Shown here one piece after another: positions 1-7,427 of a stretch of 64,000 nucleotides of DNA; the stretch's first letter is position 1; every line of letters begins with the position of its first letter. The stretch spans positions 1,240,001 through 1,304,000 of the forward strand of contig NZ_JACWMW010000001.1 of NCBI RefSeq assembly GCF_014773275.1, in the 5' to 3' direction. Under the pieces are notes generated by a model. The model saw only the letters and a program-made list of their open reading frames with translations, was not told the origin of the DNA and did not search any database. This stretch comes from Mucilaginibacter rigui. Lineage in GTDB: Bacteria; Bacteroidota; Bacteroidia; Sphingobacteriales; Sphingobacteriaceae. Made by a program: the position numbers and the translations under genes.

Positions 1-555
1 GCCTGAGAGGGTATTACGCACTTCGCTCATTTGTTGAAGCGTAATATCCAGTTCACCGGGTAGCGACTGGCCTAAAACTTCTTTTAAGCGCTTGGCTATG
101 GTTGGCGATTTACCGTTGGTGGAGATGGCAATTTTCAGGTCGCCTTTTTGCACGATGGAACCTAAGTAAAAATCACAAAGGCCGGGCTTATCGGCAACAT
201 TGATGAGCAGCTTACGGTCGTGCGCCGAATCGCGTACATATTTATTCAGTTCGCTATCATTTGTAGCGGCAATAACAATATCGGCGGTATCCAGATCGGT
301 ATCTACGAATGATTTTTGGATGATTTTGAGCAGGGGGTATTGCGACGCTAGCGCGTGTACCTCGGGTAAAAAATCTTTGGCAATAATGGTAACGGCTGCG
401 GCCGGGCTGTTATTGAGCAGGGCCGTAAGCTTTTCCAGACCAACATTGCCGCCGCCAACCAGCAGGGTATGCAGGTTGTTCAGCTTTAAAAACACCGGGA
501 ACAATTGGTTACCCTGCGCTTTATCTGCCTGAACTTCTGTTAAATCATTATCCAT
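1..555 (-). CDS. Precorrin-2 dehydrogenase / sirohydrochlorin ferrochelatase (CysG N-terminal-like), partial
   Basis: The reading frame is open for 185 codons and runs off the left edge, so the C-terminus is missing. It makes the NAD-dependent dehydrogenase that converts precorrin-2 to sirohydrochlorin, and often also inserts iron, in siroheme synthesis. Visible marks are a Rossmann glycine motif GGGNVG at residues 34-39, an ATND segment near 96-99, and the family block NVADKPGLCDFYLGSIVQKG followed by STNGKSPTIAKRLKE. The ATG at 555 overlaps the cobA stop (548-550) by eight bases; an in-frame ATG at 570 inside cobA is also possible. The tight overlap points to translational coupling within the sulfite reductase operon. 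The stand-alone dehydrogenase plus separate methyltransferase replaces the fused CysG of enterobacteria. Confidence 0.88.
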   Translation of the reverse strand, partial: MDNDLTEVQADKAQGNQLFPVFLKLNNLHTLLVGGGNVGLEKLTALLNNSPAAAVTIIAKDFLPEVHALASQYPLLKIIQKSFVDTDLDTADIVIAATNDSELNKYVRDSAHDRKLLINVADKPGLCDFYLGSIVQKGDLKIAISTNGKSPTIAKRLKEVLGQSLPGELDITLQQMSEVRNTLSG

Positions 556-1336
556 TTGCAACAACGTCATAAACTTGTTTTACCAATTCAAATTTTGGGT
601 GCAGGGATACCACTTCGCCAAATACAATAAGGGCAGGTGAGGTGATGCCTTGTTGTGCAGCAAGCTCTGCAATGCTATCAACACTGCCGATAGCTACCTT
701 TTCGTTAACAGTGGTACCACTTTGTATTACGGCAACGGGTAGTTTGCCCTTGCCTTCGTTTTTAAAGATATCTGCAATTTTTGCCAGCTTATGGATGCCC
801 ATCAGCACCACCACAGTAGCGTTGGTTTTAGCGGCATCGTAGATGTCCCGGGAGATCTTGCCATCGCTGGTAGTACCGGTAACTACCCAAAAGCTTTCGC
901 TAAGGCCACGGTGCGTAACAGGGATACCCTGTAAGCCCGGTACACCTATCGAGCTGGAAATGCCCGGTATAACCTGTGTAGGGATGTTATAGTCCGCTGC
1001 AAAGTCCAATTCCTCGTGCCCGCGGCCGAATACAAACGGGTCGCCGCCTTTTAAACGTACTACATGGCCGTAATTCAGCGCATAATCAACCATCAAACGG
1101 TTAATGTTATCCTGAGAAAAAAAATGATCGCCTGAGCGTTTGCCCACATAAACTTTAACAGCATCAGCGGGGGCATATTCCAGCAGCTCATCATTCACCA
1201 AAGCATCATACAAAACCACATCAGCGGTTTGCAGGGCTTTAATGCCTTTCAGGGTAATCAGTTCCGCATCGCCGGGGCCTGCACCAACAAGGGTTACGCG
1301 TGGGTCTTTTATATTATTTGTACTGTTATTTATCAT
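548..1336 (-). CDS. cobA: Uroporphyrinogen-III C-methyltransferase (SUMT)
   Basis: This 262-residue enzyme would methylate uroporphyrinogen III twice with S-adenosylmethionine to give precorrin-2, the first step of siroheme synthesis. The tetrapyrrole methylase signatures are clear: VTLVGAGPGD near the N-terminus (residues 14-23), RLKGGDPFVFGRGHEE around residues 93-108, and the IPGISSSIGVPGLQGIPVTH block in the middle. Length is normal for a single-domain SUMT. Its ATG overlaps the stop of the upstream sulfite reductase by four bases (ATGA), and its 3' end overlaps the precorrin-2 dehydrogenase start, so the three genes form one transcript that makes sulfite reductase together with its siroheme cofactor. 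Confidence 0.93.
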   Translation of the reverse strand: MINNSTNNIKDPRVTLVGAGPGDAELITLKGIKALQTADVVLYDALVNDELLEYAPADAVKVYVGKRSGDHFFSQDNINRLMVDYALNYGHVVRLKGGDPFVFGRGHEELDFAADYNIPTQVIPGISSSIGVPGLQGIPVTHRGLSESFWVVTGTTSDGKISRDIYDAAKTNATVVVLMGIHKLAKIADIFKNEGKGKLPVAVIQSGTTVNEKVAIGSVDSIAELAAQQGITSPALIVFGEVVSLHPKFELVKQVYDVVANG

Positions 1337-3426
1337 GATTGCAACACTGCCTCTCTCTTAACTTTTACTGCTTCTAAAAAATCTGTAGCCTGTTGCTTGT
1401 AAGCGGTGGCAAATCCTTCAGATGGTTCATTTTTATTGATCTGCAGCACCAGGTCGCTAAAGGTACTCTCGAGGGTAAATTCGCCGGTAGCTACATAGTT
1501 GTTGTCAAATTCTTTTATTACGCCTGTTTGGGTGCTGCTGTTAACGCCTTTATCAAGCAGTAAAGCCTTAGCCGCGCTTACCATGGTGTTGTATGAGTGA
1601 TAGATGGCATCGGCCCATAAACCTTTGGCATAAGCGCCGTTTGCCCAGCCCAGTTTTTCTTCACTCTCGAAGAGCAGGGTAGCAACCAGGTCGATAATGA
1701 CACCGGCACACTCGCCAACGCCAATGGCTGAAACATAAGTTTCCTGGTGGCCCCAGTCCACAAATTCATCGTCGGTAAGGGTGGTCAGGTCGGCAAGGGG
1801 TTTTAGCAATCGATAAAAATAATCTTTGCCCTGCCTGTCATAATAAGTATGGAATGTTTCTTCGGACACAGAGTTGTTTTTGTAATCGTCCAATACATAC
1901 CGTAAAGTATCCGTAGCTCGTTTTGATGGCACTTTGATCACCCGTTCGGCAGCGCGGCCTACACCGTTGCCAACCGTGCCGCCGCCCAGCATTACCTGTA
2001 CAGATGGCAACACCTTTGTACCCGCTTTTAACGAACTGCCATGGAAGCCTATATGCGCCAAACCATGTTGGCCGCAGCTATTCATACAGCCGCTGATCTT
2101 TATCTTGATCTCGCGGTTGTAGATGAAATCTTCGTATTCGTTATATATTACATCTTCAAGCACCTTAGCCATGGTCATGCTGTTACTGATGCCAAGGTTA
2201 CATGTATCGGTGCCGGGGCAGGTGGTAACATCGGCAAGGCTATCAAAACCCGGCGCCGCAAGGTCTAAAGCATGCAGCCCTTCATATAATGCAGGCAGCG
2301 CTTCTTTACGCACAAACTTTAACAATAAACCCTGGTTTTGCGTAATCCTGATCTCGTCGGCAACGTAAGGTTTTATAGCCGTAACCAATTTGCGTGCAAC
2401 ATCTGTTGGGATATCGCCTACGGGTACTTTAATATATACGCCGTAAAAACCTTGTTGCTTTTGCTTAAACACATTTGTAGCAAGCCATTGCTCGTAACGC
2501 AACGGGTTCATTATATCTACATCCCTGTAAGTAATATCATCGGGCAAAGCGGGTTGCGGAACTGCGTCCCGGTTTACCGGCCAGCTTTTTACTTTAAGCG
2601 CGGTGCGTTCTTCTTTAGCCAAACGCAGTACCTCGTCTAAACCTATTTTTTGAATAAGGTATTTTAAACGGGCTTTGTTACGGTTATTGCGCTCGCCGTG
2701 GCGGTCAAATACTCGGATAATAGCTTCTATGTAAGGAATCAGTTGATCTTCGGGCAAAAAGTCCTCAACCGGACTGGCCAGCAAAGGCTGTGCACCCAAA
2801 CCACCCCCTAACAATATTTTAAAACCACGTTCGCCGGCTTCGTTTACTTTAGGGATCGCGCCAATATCATGGATGTAAGAGAAAGCCGTATCTGCATCAC
2901 TTGATGAAAAAGAAATCTTGAACTTGCGGCCCATTTCCTGGCAGATAGGATTCCGCAGAAAATACTCAAATGTTGCCTGTGCATAAGGTGATACATCAAA
3001 GGGCTCCAATGGGTCGATACCCGAGGTAGGGGACGATGTTACATTACGCACAGTATTGCCACAAGCTTCGCGCAGGGTGATGTCGTCCTGCTCCAACTCG
3101 GCCCAAAGCTGCGGGGTACGGTCAAGACTAACGTAGTGGATCTGGATATCCTGGCGGGTGGTTAAGTGCAGGTTGCCGCTGCCGTACTCGTCGGATATAT
3201 CGGCAATTTTTAAAAGCTGCTTAAAAGTAACCTTACCGAATGGTAGTTTTATACGCACCATTTGTACGCCCGGCTGCCTTTGGCCATAAACGCCGCGGGC
3301 CAAACGTAGGCTTCTGAATTTCTCGTCGTGTATTTTGCCCTCACGGAACGCACGTATCTTCCTTTCCAGGTCGATGATGTCCTGCTCAACGATGGGGTTC
3401 TCCAGCTCTGTTCTGAAGCTCTGCAT
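1333..3426 (-). CDS. Siroheme sulfite/nitrite reductase-family protein with C-terminal HEPN-like extension
   Basis: The protein is 697 residues. It contains the two tandem ferredoxin-like and siroheme/Fe4S4 halves of the sulfite/nitrite reductase family: TTRQDIQIHYV near residue 90, CGNTVRNVTSSP, then TCPGTDTCNLG (about 399-409) and SGCMNSCGQHG (about 442-452), whose four cysteines bind the 4Fe-4S cluster bridged to siroheme. Residues from about 560 onward form a helical extension not needed for catalysis; proteins like this in Bacteroidota are often annotated as HEPN-domain proteins, which I think is what this segment is. Clustering with siroheme genes and the cysteine leader upstream favour assimilatory sulfite reduction over nitrite reduction. 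The electron donor is unknown; no flavoprotein subunit is adjacent. Start chosen at 3426, shortly after the leader terminator. Confidence 0.82.
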   Translation of the reverse strand: MQSFRTELENPIVEQDIIDLERKIRAFREGKIHDEKFRSLRLARGVYGQRQPGVQMVRIKLPFGKVTFKQLLKIADISDEYGSGNLHLTTRQDIQIHYVSLDRTPQLWAELEQDDITLREACGNTVRNVTSSPTSGIDPLEPFDVSPYAQATFEYFLRNPICQEMGRKFKISFSSSDADTAFSYIHDIGAIPKVNEAGERGFKILLGGGLGAQPLLASPVEDFLPEDQLIPYIEAIIRVFDRHGERNNRNKARLKYLIQKIGLDEVLRLAKEERTALKVKSWPVNRDAVPQPALPDDITYRDVDIMNPLRYEQWLATNVFKQKQQGFYGVYIKVPVGDIPTDVARKLVTAIKPYVADEIRITQNQGLLLKFVRKEALPALYEGLHALDLAAPGFDSLADVTTCPGTDTCNLGISNSMTMAKVLEDVIYNEYEDFIYNREIKIKISGCMNSCGQHGLAHIGFHGSSLKAGTKVLPSVQVMLGGGTVGNGVGRAAERVIKVPSKRATDTLRYVLDDYKNNSVSEETFHTYYDRQGKDYFYRLLKPLADLTTLTDDEFVDWGHQETYVSAIGVGECAGVIIDLVATLLFESEEKLGWANGAYAKGLWADAIYHSYNTMVSAAKALLLDKGVNSSTQTGVIKEFDNNYVATGEFTLESTFSDLVLQINKNEPSEGFATAYKQQATDFLEAVKVKREAVLQS

Positions 3427-3451
3427 ATTCGGTACGTAATTTAGTTATCTC

Positions 3452-3484
3452 AAAAAAAAACCTCTTCTGCTGCGGCTGAAGAGG
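3452..3484 (-). terminator. Intrinsic terminator in the leader of the sulfite reductase operon (attenuator)
   Basis: On the minus strand a 7-bp GC-containing stem, CCTCTTC paired with GAAGAGG (3461-3484), with a loop AGCCGCAGCA, is followed directly by nine T residues (3452-3460). It lies 25 bases upstream of the sulfite reductase ATG and about 20 bases after the stop codon of a small ORF. No other minus-strand gene lies between it and the promoter-like box at 3592-3599, so its likely role is premature termination of the operon's own transcript. The segment GCGGTTG at the end of the small ORF can pair with CAGCCGC in the loop, a possible competing structure. Confidence 0.75.
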
Positions 3485-3506
3485 CGAGTATTATTTATTT
3501 ACACAC

Positions 3507-3581
3507 TTACAACCGCGATATATTCGCCCACATACAGCAGTTAATAAGGTTGTTATGATATGTAAATCCTATTTGTTTCAT
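3507..3581 (-). CDS. Putative cysteine leader peptide (24 aa) of the sulfite reductase operon
   Basis: A 24-codon ORF begins with ATG 11 bases after a TATATTTG promoter-like box and ends with TAA about 20 bases before an intrinsic terminator. The peptide is MKQIGFTYHNNLINCCMWAN followed by ISRL. Codons 15-16 are tandem cysteine (TGC TGT), followed by Met and Trp, the rare sulfur-containing and aromatic residues expected of a translation-sensing leader. The layout (promoter, short ORF with tandem regulatory codons, terminator, biosynthetic operon) is that of classical amino-acid attenuation, here for cysteine upstream of sulfur assimilation. It is too short for ordinary gene calling, and I see no Shine-Dalgarno, which is normal in this phylum. 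Function is inferred from layout only. Confidence 0.6.
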   Translation of the reverse strand: MKQIGFTYHNNLINCCMWANISRL

Positions 3582-3591
3582 TATTATACCC

Positions 3592-3599
3592 CAAATATA
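3592..3599 (-). promoter_or_regulatory. Bacteroidota -7 box (TATATTTG) for the sulfite reductase leader
   Basis: TATATTTG matches the TAnnTTTG -7 consensus of Bacteroidota housekeeping promoters. The expected start site, about six bases further on, would leave a 5' UTR of only a few bases before the leader ORF. I do not see a convincing TTTG -33 element at the usual spacing. Confidence 0.5.
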
Positions 3600-3658
3600 T
3601 ATATAGTATACGGGAATACTAGAATTTATTTGAAAAAAAAATGTTGATTGTCGCTAAC

Positions 3659-3751
3659 CGTCATTGCGAGGAGCGTAGCGACGTGGCAATCTTCGACCTG
3701 CTTGTCGCCGACTTTTCTATCGAAGATTGCCACGCTACGCTCGCAATGACG
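3659..3751. repeat. REP-like palindromic repeat, copy 1
   Basis: The left part CGTCATTGCGAGGAGCGTAG plus GCAATCTTCGA is mirrored by TCGAAGATTGCCACGCTACG and CTCGCAATGACG, giving a long imperfect hairpin of about 93 bases. Related copies sit at 12521-12601, 28089-28116, 36182-36276 and 38133-38220. It lies downstream of the arginine decarboxylase gene, beyond that gene's terminator, in a non-coding gap. Confidence 0.85.
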
Positions 3752-3784
3752 TGCGGAGAAAGGAGGGGAAACGATAGATCATCA

Positions 3785-3815
3785 AACAAAAAAGCACCGC
3801 CATATGGCAGTGCTT
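3785..3815 (-). terminator. Intrinsic terminator after the arginine decarboxylase gene
   Basis: On the minus strand, AAGCAC(T)GCCATATGGC(G)GTGCTT forms a near-perfect stem (3792-3815) and is followed by a run of T residues. It lies 25 bases past the stop codon of the minus-strand gene ending at 3840. Confidence 0.75.
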
Positions 3816-3839
3816 TCAAATATCGATCTATAAAAAATA

Positions 3840-5234
3840 TTAGGTAGTGTAACCCAGTATCTTTAATACCTGTTTGCTGTTTTGCTCTTCGCCAAATACC
3901 TCAAAGTTAAATGTCTCATCCCTGTTTCTGCGGATGATAACATGCTTTGGCGATGGCAGAAGGCAATGATGTATACCACCGTAGCCGCTTAATACTTCCT
4001 GGTAGGCACCTGTATTAAAGAAGCCCAGGTATTGTACCTTACGGGTTTTTGGCATATACACACTATTCATGTGGGCTTCCTGGTTGTAATAATCCTGCCC
4101 GTCGCAAGTGATACCGCCAAGGTTAACACGTTCGTATTCGCTATCCCAGTTGTTAATCGGCAGCAGGATGTATTTTTGGTTAAGTGCCCAAACATCAGGC
4201 AGATTGGTAATGAACGATCCATCCAGCATCAACCATTTCTCACGATCGTTCTGTTGTTTGCGGCCCAATACCTTGTATAATATGCCCGATGCTTCTGCAA
4301 CGGTATATTTACCAAATTCGGTAATAATATCGGGTTCCATGGTATCGTGCTCGGCGCAGATCTCTTTGATACGGCTCACAATCTCGTTGATCATGTACTC
4401 GTAATCAAAATCAAACACCAATGAATCTTTGAACGGCATACCGCCGCCGATATCCAAGGTATCCAGCGCGGGGTTTATTTTTTTGAACTTGCAGTAAAGC
4501 GTTACGTATTTCTCAAGCTCGTTCCAGTAGTATGGCGTATCAGAGATACCCGAGTTAATGAAAAAGTGTAGCAGCTTTACCTGGAAGTTAGGGTTGTTCT
4601 CTATCTTGTTATGATAAAAATCTATCACATCCTCCATACGCACACCAAGGCGCGAAGTGTAGAATTGTGAATCGGGCTGCTCTTCCGCCGCTATACGGAT
4701 GCCCAGGTTACATGGTGTATCCAGCTCTACCTCGTCATCGTACAGGTTAAACTCTTCTTTGTTATCCAACACCGGGATGATGTTTTTAAAACCATCGTGC
4801 AGCATATCAATAATATACTGTTTATATTGAAAAGTTTTAAAGCCGTTGCAAATAACGGTCATGTCCTTGCTCAGGGCACCTTTTTTCTCCAGTGCGTCAA
4901 TCATTGGCATATCAAAGGCCGACGATGTTTCCAGGTGGATCTCGTTCTTCAGCGCTTCTTCTACAATATGCTTAAAATGCGAACTTTTTGTGCAATAGCA
5001 ATACTTATACGTGCCGCGGTAATTATTTTTAATAATTGCCTGCTGAAAAAGCAGCTTGGCCTGCTGTATTTTTTTGCTGATAATAGGCAGATAGGTGAAG
5101 CGCAGGGGGGTGCCGTACGTTTCAATCATCTCCATTAAATTGAGGTCGTTAAAATATAACTCGTCCTCTATTATCTCATAACCATCCTGTGGGAAACCAA
5201 CGCTTAGGTCAAGAAATTCCTGGTAACTCTGCAT
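3840..5234 (-). CDS. speA: Arginine decarboxylase-like fold-III PLP enzyme
   Basis: This 464-residue cytoplasmic enzyme belongs to the alanine-racemase-fold (fold III) PLP decarboxylases and most resembles the short arginine decarboxylases of Bacteroidota, which turn arginine into agmatine for polyamine synthesis. The PLP lysine is expected in YCYCTKSSH (Lys83); further family marks are LETSSAFDM, CNGFK, DIGGGMPF and EFGKYTVAEASG in the middle, and CDGQDYYNQE near the C-terminus, where fold-III decarboxylases carry the catalytic Cys-Asp. It is clearly shorter than the 630-residue SpeA of E. coli. Its position next to CtlX, arginine deiminase and argS supports an arginine substrate, but another basic amino acid cannot be excluded. 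A TACATTTG box lies 17 bases upstream of its ATG. Confidence 0.75.
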   Translation of the reverse strand: MQSYQEFLDLSVGFPQDGYEIIEDELYFNDLNLMEMIETYGTPLRFTYLPIISKKIQQAKLLFQQAIIKNNYRGTYKYCYCTKSSHFKHIVEEALKNEIHLETSSAFDMPMIDALEKKGALSKDMTVICNGFKTFQYKQYIIDMLHDGFKNIIPVLDNKEEFNLYDDEVELDTPCNLGIRIAAEEQPDSQFYTSRLGVRMEDVIDFYHNKIENNPNFQVKLLHFFINSGISDTPYYWNELEKYVTLYCKFKKINPALDTLDIGGGMPFKDSLVFDFDYEYMINEIVSRIKEICAEHDTMEPDIITEFGKYTVAEASGILYKVLGRKQQNDREKWLMLDGSFITNLPDVWALNQKYILLPINNWDSEYERVNLGGITCDGQDYYNQEAHMNSVYMPKTRKVQYLGFFNTGAYQEVLSGYGGIHHCLLPSPKHVIIRRNRDETFNFEVFGEEQNSKQVLKILGYTT

Positions 5235-5250
5235 TCTTTAAAATTTGGTG

Positions 5251-5258
5251 CAAATGTA
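5251..5258 (-). promoter_or_regulatory. -7 box (TACATTTG) for the arginine decarboxylase gene
   Basis: TACATTTG on the minus strand fits TAnnTTTG and ends 16 bases before the ATG at 5234, giving a short leader of about ten bases. No clear -33 element seen. Confidence 0.45.
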
Positions 5259-5698
5259 TATTTTAAACGGATTTATTTGCTATTTGTTGGATGTAAATTT
5301 TATAGTAGAAATGTAATTTGTTTGCCGGGTAATTGATATTGATGTAATAAGTTGATTCTGAATGGTTTTGCAAAAGCTTGAAGATAGCTCATGCAAAGGC
5401 GTAAGGGCACGGAAAATTGAAGCTTAATTTGGAGGTGGTGAAGTTGAATTTATTTCGTTATAAATGGTGATGAGTTTGTGGAACCATTGGCGGACTTAAA
5501 GCAAATAAGTCTTAGAAAATTCTGCCAGCAGTAAGTTAACTGCTACTGGTAATGGCGTTGCCTGCGGCCCAGGCTTTTAGCTCATACGTGCACAGGCATA
5601 GGCTAGGGCCGGTATCCGCTGCAATCCTTAACGCGGTATGGTTTGTAAAGGCACTCGCAGCACGCGTTTGCCAGCAAAGCATAAGCAAGTATGTTATG
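5259..5698. other. Non-coding stretch, no gene recognised
   Basis: About 440 bases between the arginine decarboxylase promoter and the palindrome at 5699. I find no convincing coding frame on either strand. The part near 5540-5635 (GCGGCCCAGGC, GCTGCAATCC and similar) looks like a decayed copy of a dispersed GC-rich repeat; the rest is AT-rich and unstructured. Upstream control signals for the decarboxylase gene could reach into it. Confidence 0.4.
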
Positions 5699-5765
5699 GT
5701 GAGCTTGTTGAACCATTAGAAAGATGCATTATCGTTCGTAAAGTCTTCAACAAGCTCAGACTGAC
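5699..5765. repeat. Palindromic repeat with GAGCTTGTTGAA arms
   Basis: GTGAGCTTGTTGAAC (5699-5713) is mirrored by TTCAACAAGCTCAGACTGAC (5746-5765), with perfect 12-bp arms GAGCTTGTTGAA / TTCAACAAGCTC around a 34-base loop. It sits directly downstream of the small lipoprotein gene and may act as its 3' hairpin. Confidence 0.7.
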
Positions 5766-5769
5766 AATC

Positions 5770-6285
5770 TTATTTAATATACACGAACGACACACTTTTT
5801 TTAACAGTAAGCCCGCTTATACCGGTGCTGTTGTAGGTTACGGTGTATTTAGCGGGTTTATCAATAGCGTAGGCTTTTAGCAGATCGGCATTTACGGATA
5901 GACTATCATTTGCTTTGAGGATGATATAGCTATCGGCAGGCGGAGGCATAATGCGTTTGGCCATAGCGCCTTTGTAATTCACCTCCTTGCCGTTCTCGTC
6001 TTTAATATCCAGGTATTTGCTCATTAAAGGCTCGAAAGGTGTGTGCCATTTGCAAAAGCGGGCGGTATCGGCCTTATTGTTTTTTACCGTGAATTTTAAC
6101 AGTACGGAGTCGCCGGCTTTGATGGTATCTTTCATCGTCATCTCGGCGACGAGTATTTTTGGGGTTGCCGCTGTATCGGTTAAAGATTTGGAAGAATCGG
6201 CCTGATCTGCTGTTTGGCTGCCCGAACGCACACCGCATGATGATAACGCCAAAAGGGCAATAGCTAATATTTGATAGTTTTTCAT
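5770..6285 (-). CDS. Lipoprotein resembling the N-terminal (propeptide-like) domain of M35 metallopeptidases
   Basis: The chosen ATG (6285) gives a 171-residue protein with a lipoprotein signal ending ALSSC (Cys17); the longer frame from 6318 adds 11 residues before the signal and is unlikely. After a Ser/Thr/Asp-rich linker, residues 45-170 form a beta-sandwich-like domain with the segments VKAGDSVLLKF-type (here IKAGDSVLLKFTVKN), CKWHTPFEPLMSKYLDI, NYKGAMAKRIMPPPADSYI and a final AKYTVTYNSTG strand. From memory this pattern recalls the N-terminal region of deuterolysin-type (M35) secreted peptidases such as Aeromonas AsaP1, but the HExxH catalytic domain is absent. A periplasmic or surface chaperone/inhibitor role is only a guess. 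Confidence 0.5.
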   Translation of the reverse strand: MKNYQILAIALLALSSCGVRSGSQTADQADSSKSLTDTAATPKILVAEMTMKDTIKAGDSVLLKFTVKNNKADTARFCKWHTPFEPLMSKYLDIKDENGKEVNYKGAMAKRIMPPPADSYIILKANDSLSVNADLLKAYAIDKPAKYTVTYNSTGISGLTVKKSVSFVYIK

Positions 6286-6426
6286 AGTAATTATACGTTG
6301 TAACATTAAACTATGCAACAGCGGGCGTGCATTTAAGTTGGGGGCAGATAAATCAAGTCACTTCGTTATGGAACAGCCACGGCACGCTTGCGCCAACAGA
6401 AGGGTATCGTACAAACATACTTCCGG

Positions 6427-7347
6427 TTAAACAACCTCCAAATGCACTTCCGCCATCATACACCTTGCACTGCCGCCGCCATTGGTTTCAATGGTATTGA
6501 TATCAGCATAAACTAACTTGCCATACTTTTCTAAAGCTGCTTTTTGCTCTGAGGTAAGCGAGTTATAAGCCGCTTGCGACATTACCACCAATGTATCTCC
6601 GTTATTACCTTTAACCTCCAGCATATTACCCGCAAAATGGTTCATCTGGTCAAAGGTGATATCTATAATTTCTTTGCCTGTTGATTTTAGCGAACTAATA
6701 ACCGCTTCCTTTTCCTGCTCATTTGTAATGCTATCCAAACAGATCACCGCGAATTTGCTGCCTATGGCCATCAGCACATTGGTATGGTAAATGGCTTGTC
6801 CGTTTTGGTCGAAGGCGTCAAATGTAACGGCTTTGTAGCCTGTGTAATCGCAAAAGGCTTTTAGTACCTCGGCATTGGTGCGGGGGGATAGGCAGGCGTA
6901 GGCTATCTTATTTTCCCTGTCCAGCACCATGCTGCCGGTGCCTTCCAAAAACTGGTTCTTGGTTTCAAACCTGCTCAGGTCTATCACGTGATTGGCTTTA
7001 AAGCTCTCTTCCAAATGGCGAATGATATCCTCCCGGCGTTCCAACCGGCGATTCTTGGCCTGCATAGGGTAGAGCAAGATATCACCATTGTCATGAAAAG
7101 ATACCCAGTTATTAGGGAAGATAGAATCAGGGGTATGCGGTTCGGGAGTATCACTTATTACCGTCACATTTACGCCGTTATCGCGTAATACTTTTACAAA
7201 AGCGTCAAACTCCTGCACGGCTTTTTGCTGTACGGCTTGTTGGTCGTCGTCGCGGTTCTGGAAGGCGTTGCTTTCGGCTGTTTGGGCATTAAAACCAAAC
7301 GCAACCGGGCGTATCATTAATAGGTTATTGGTACTTTGTTGTGTCAT
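6427..7347 (-). CDS. ctlX: Citrulline utilization hydrolase CtlX-type (amidinotransferase fold)
   Basis: A 306-residue member of the guanidino-group-modifying superfamily, close to CtlX, which hydrolyses citrulline to ornithine. Visible marks are TPDSIFPNNWVSFH (about residues 68-81), LEGTGSMVLDRENKIAYACL, SPRTN, the catalytic His segment IYHTNVLMAIG, and the C-terminal nucleophile Cys in GGGSARCMMAE (about residue 294). It lies 80 bases downstream of arginine deiminase on the same strand, so the two would act in sequence: arginine to citrulline, then citrulline to ornithine. A perfect 15-bp inverted repeat sits in the gap between them. Alternative hydrolase activity on dimethylarginine is possible within the superfamily. 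Confidence 0.82.
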   Translation of the reverse strand: MTQQSTNNLLMIRPVAFGFNAQTAESNAFQNRDDDQQAVQQKAVQEFDAFVKVLRDNGVNVTVISDTPEPHTPDSIFPNNWVSFHDNGDILLYPMQAKNRRLERREDIIRHLEESFKANHVIDLSRFETKNQFLEGTGSMVLDRENKIAYACLSPRTNAEVLKAFCDYTGYKAVTFDAFDQNGQAIYHTNVLMAIGSKFAVICLDSITNEQEKEAVISSLKSTGKEIIDITFDQMNHFAGNMLEVKGNNGDTLVVMSQAAYNSLTSEQKAALEKYGKLVYADINTIETNGGGSARCMMAEVHLEVV

Positions 7348-7366
7348 TGGGTCATTCGCTTCGCTG

Positions 7367-7411
7367 TCATTGAGTCATTGGTTTAAATTCATTAGGCCAA
7401 TGACTCAATGA
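7367..7411. repeat. Inverted repeat (15-bp perfect arms) between arginine deiminase and ctlX
   Basis: TCATTGAGTCATTGG (7367-7381) is mirrored exactly by CCAATGACTCAATGA (7397-7411). Flanking bases contain further copies of the TCATTgrGTCATT unit (7343-7356 and 7413-7427). It resembles a dispersed palindrome rather than a terminator because no T-run follows. Confidence 0.8.
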
Positions 7412-7427
7412 CCTAATGAATCAATGA

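Noticed and set aside
3641..3847. Plus-strand ORF of 68 codons
   Set aside because: It is formed almost entirely by the REP-like palindrome and the terminator of the neighbouring gene; no protein-like composition.
5638..5880. Plus-strand ORF of 80 codons
   Set aside because: It overlaps the palindrome at 5699-5765 and the 3' end of the lipoprotein gene in antisense.
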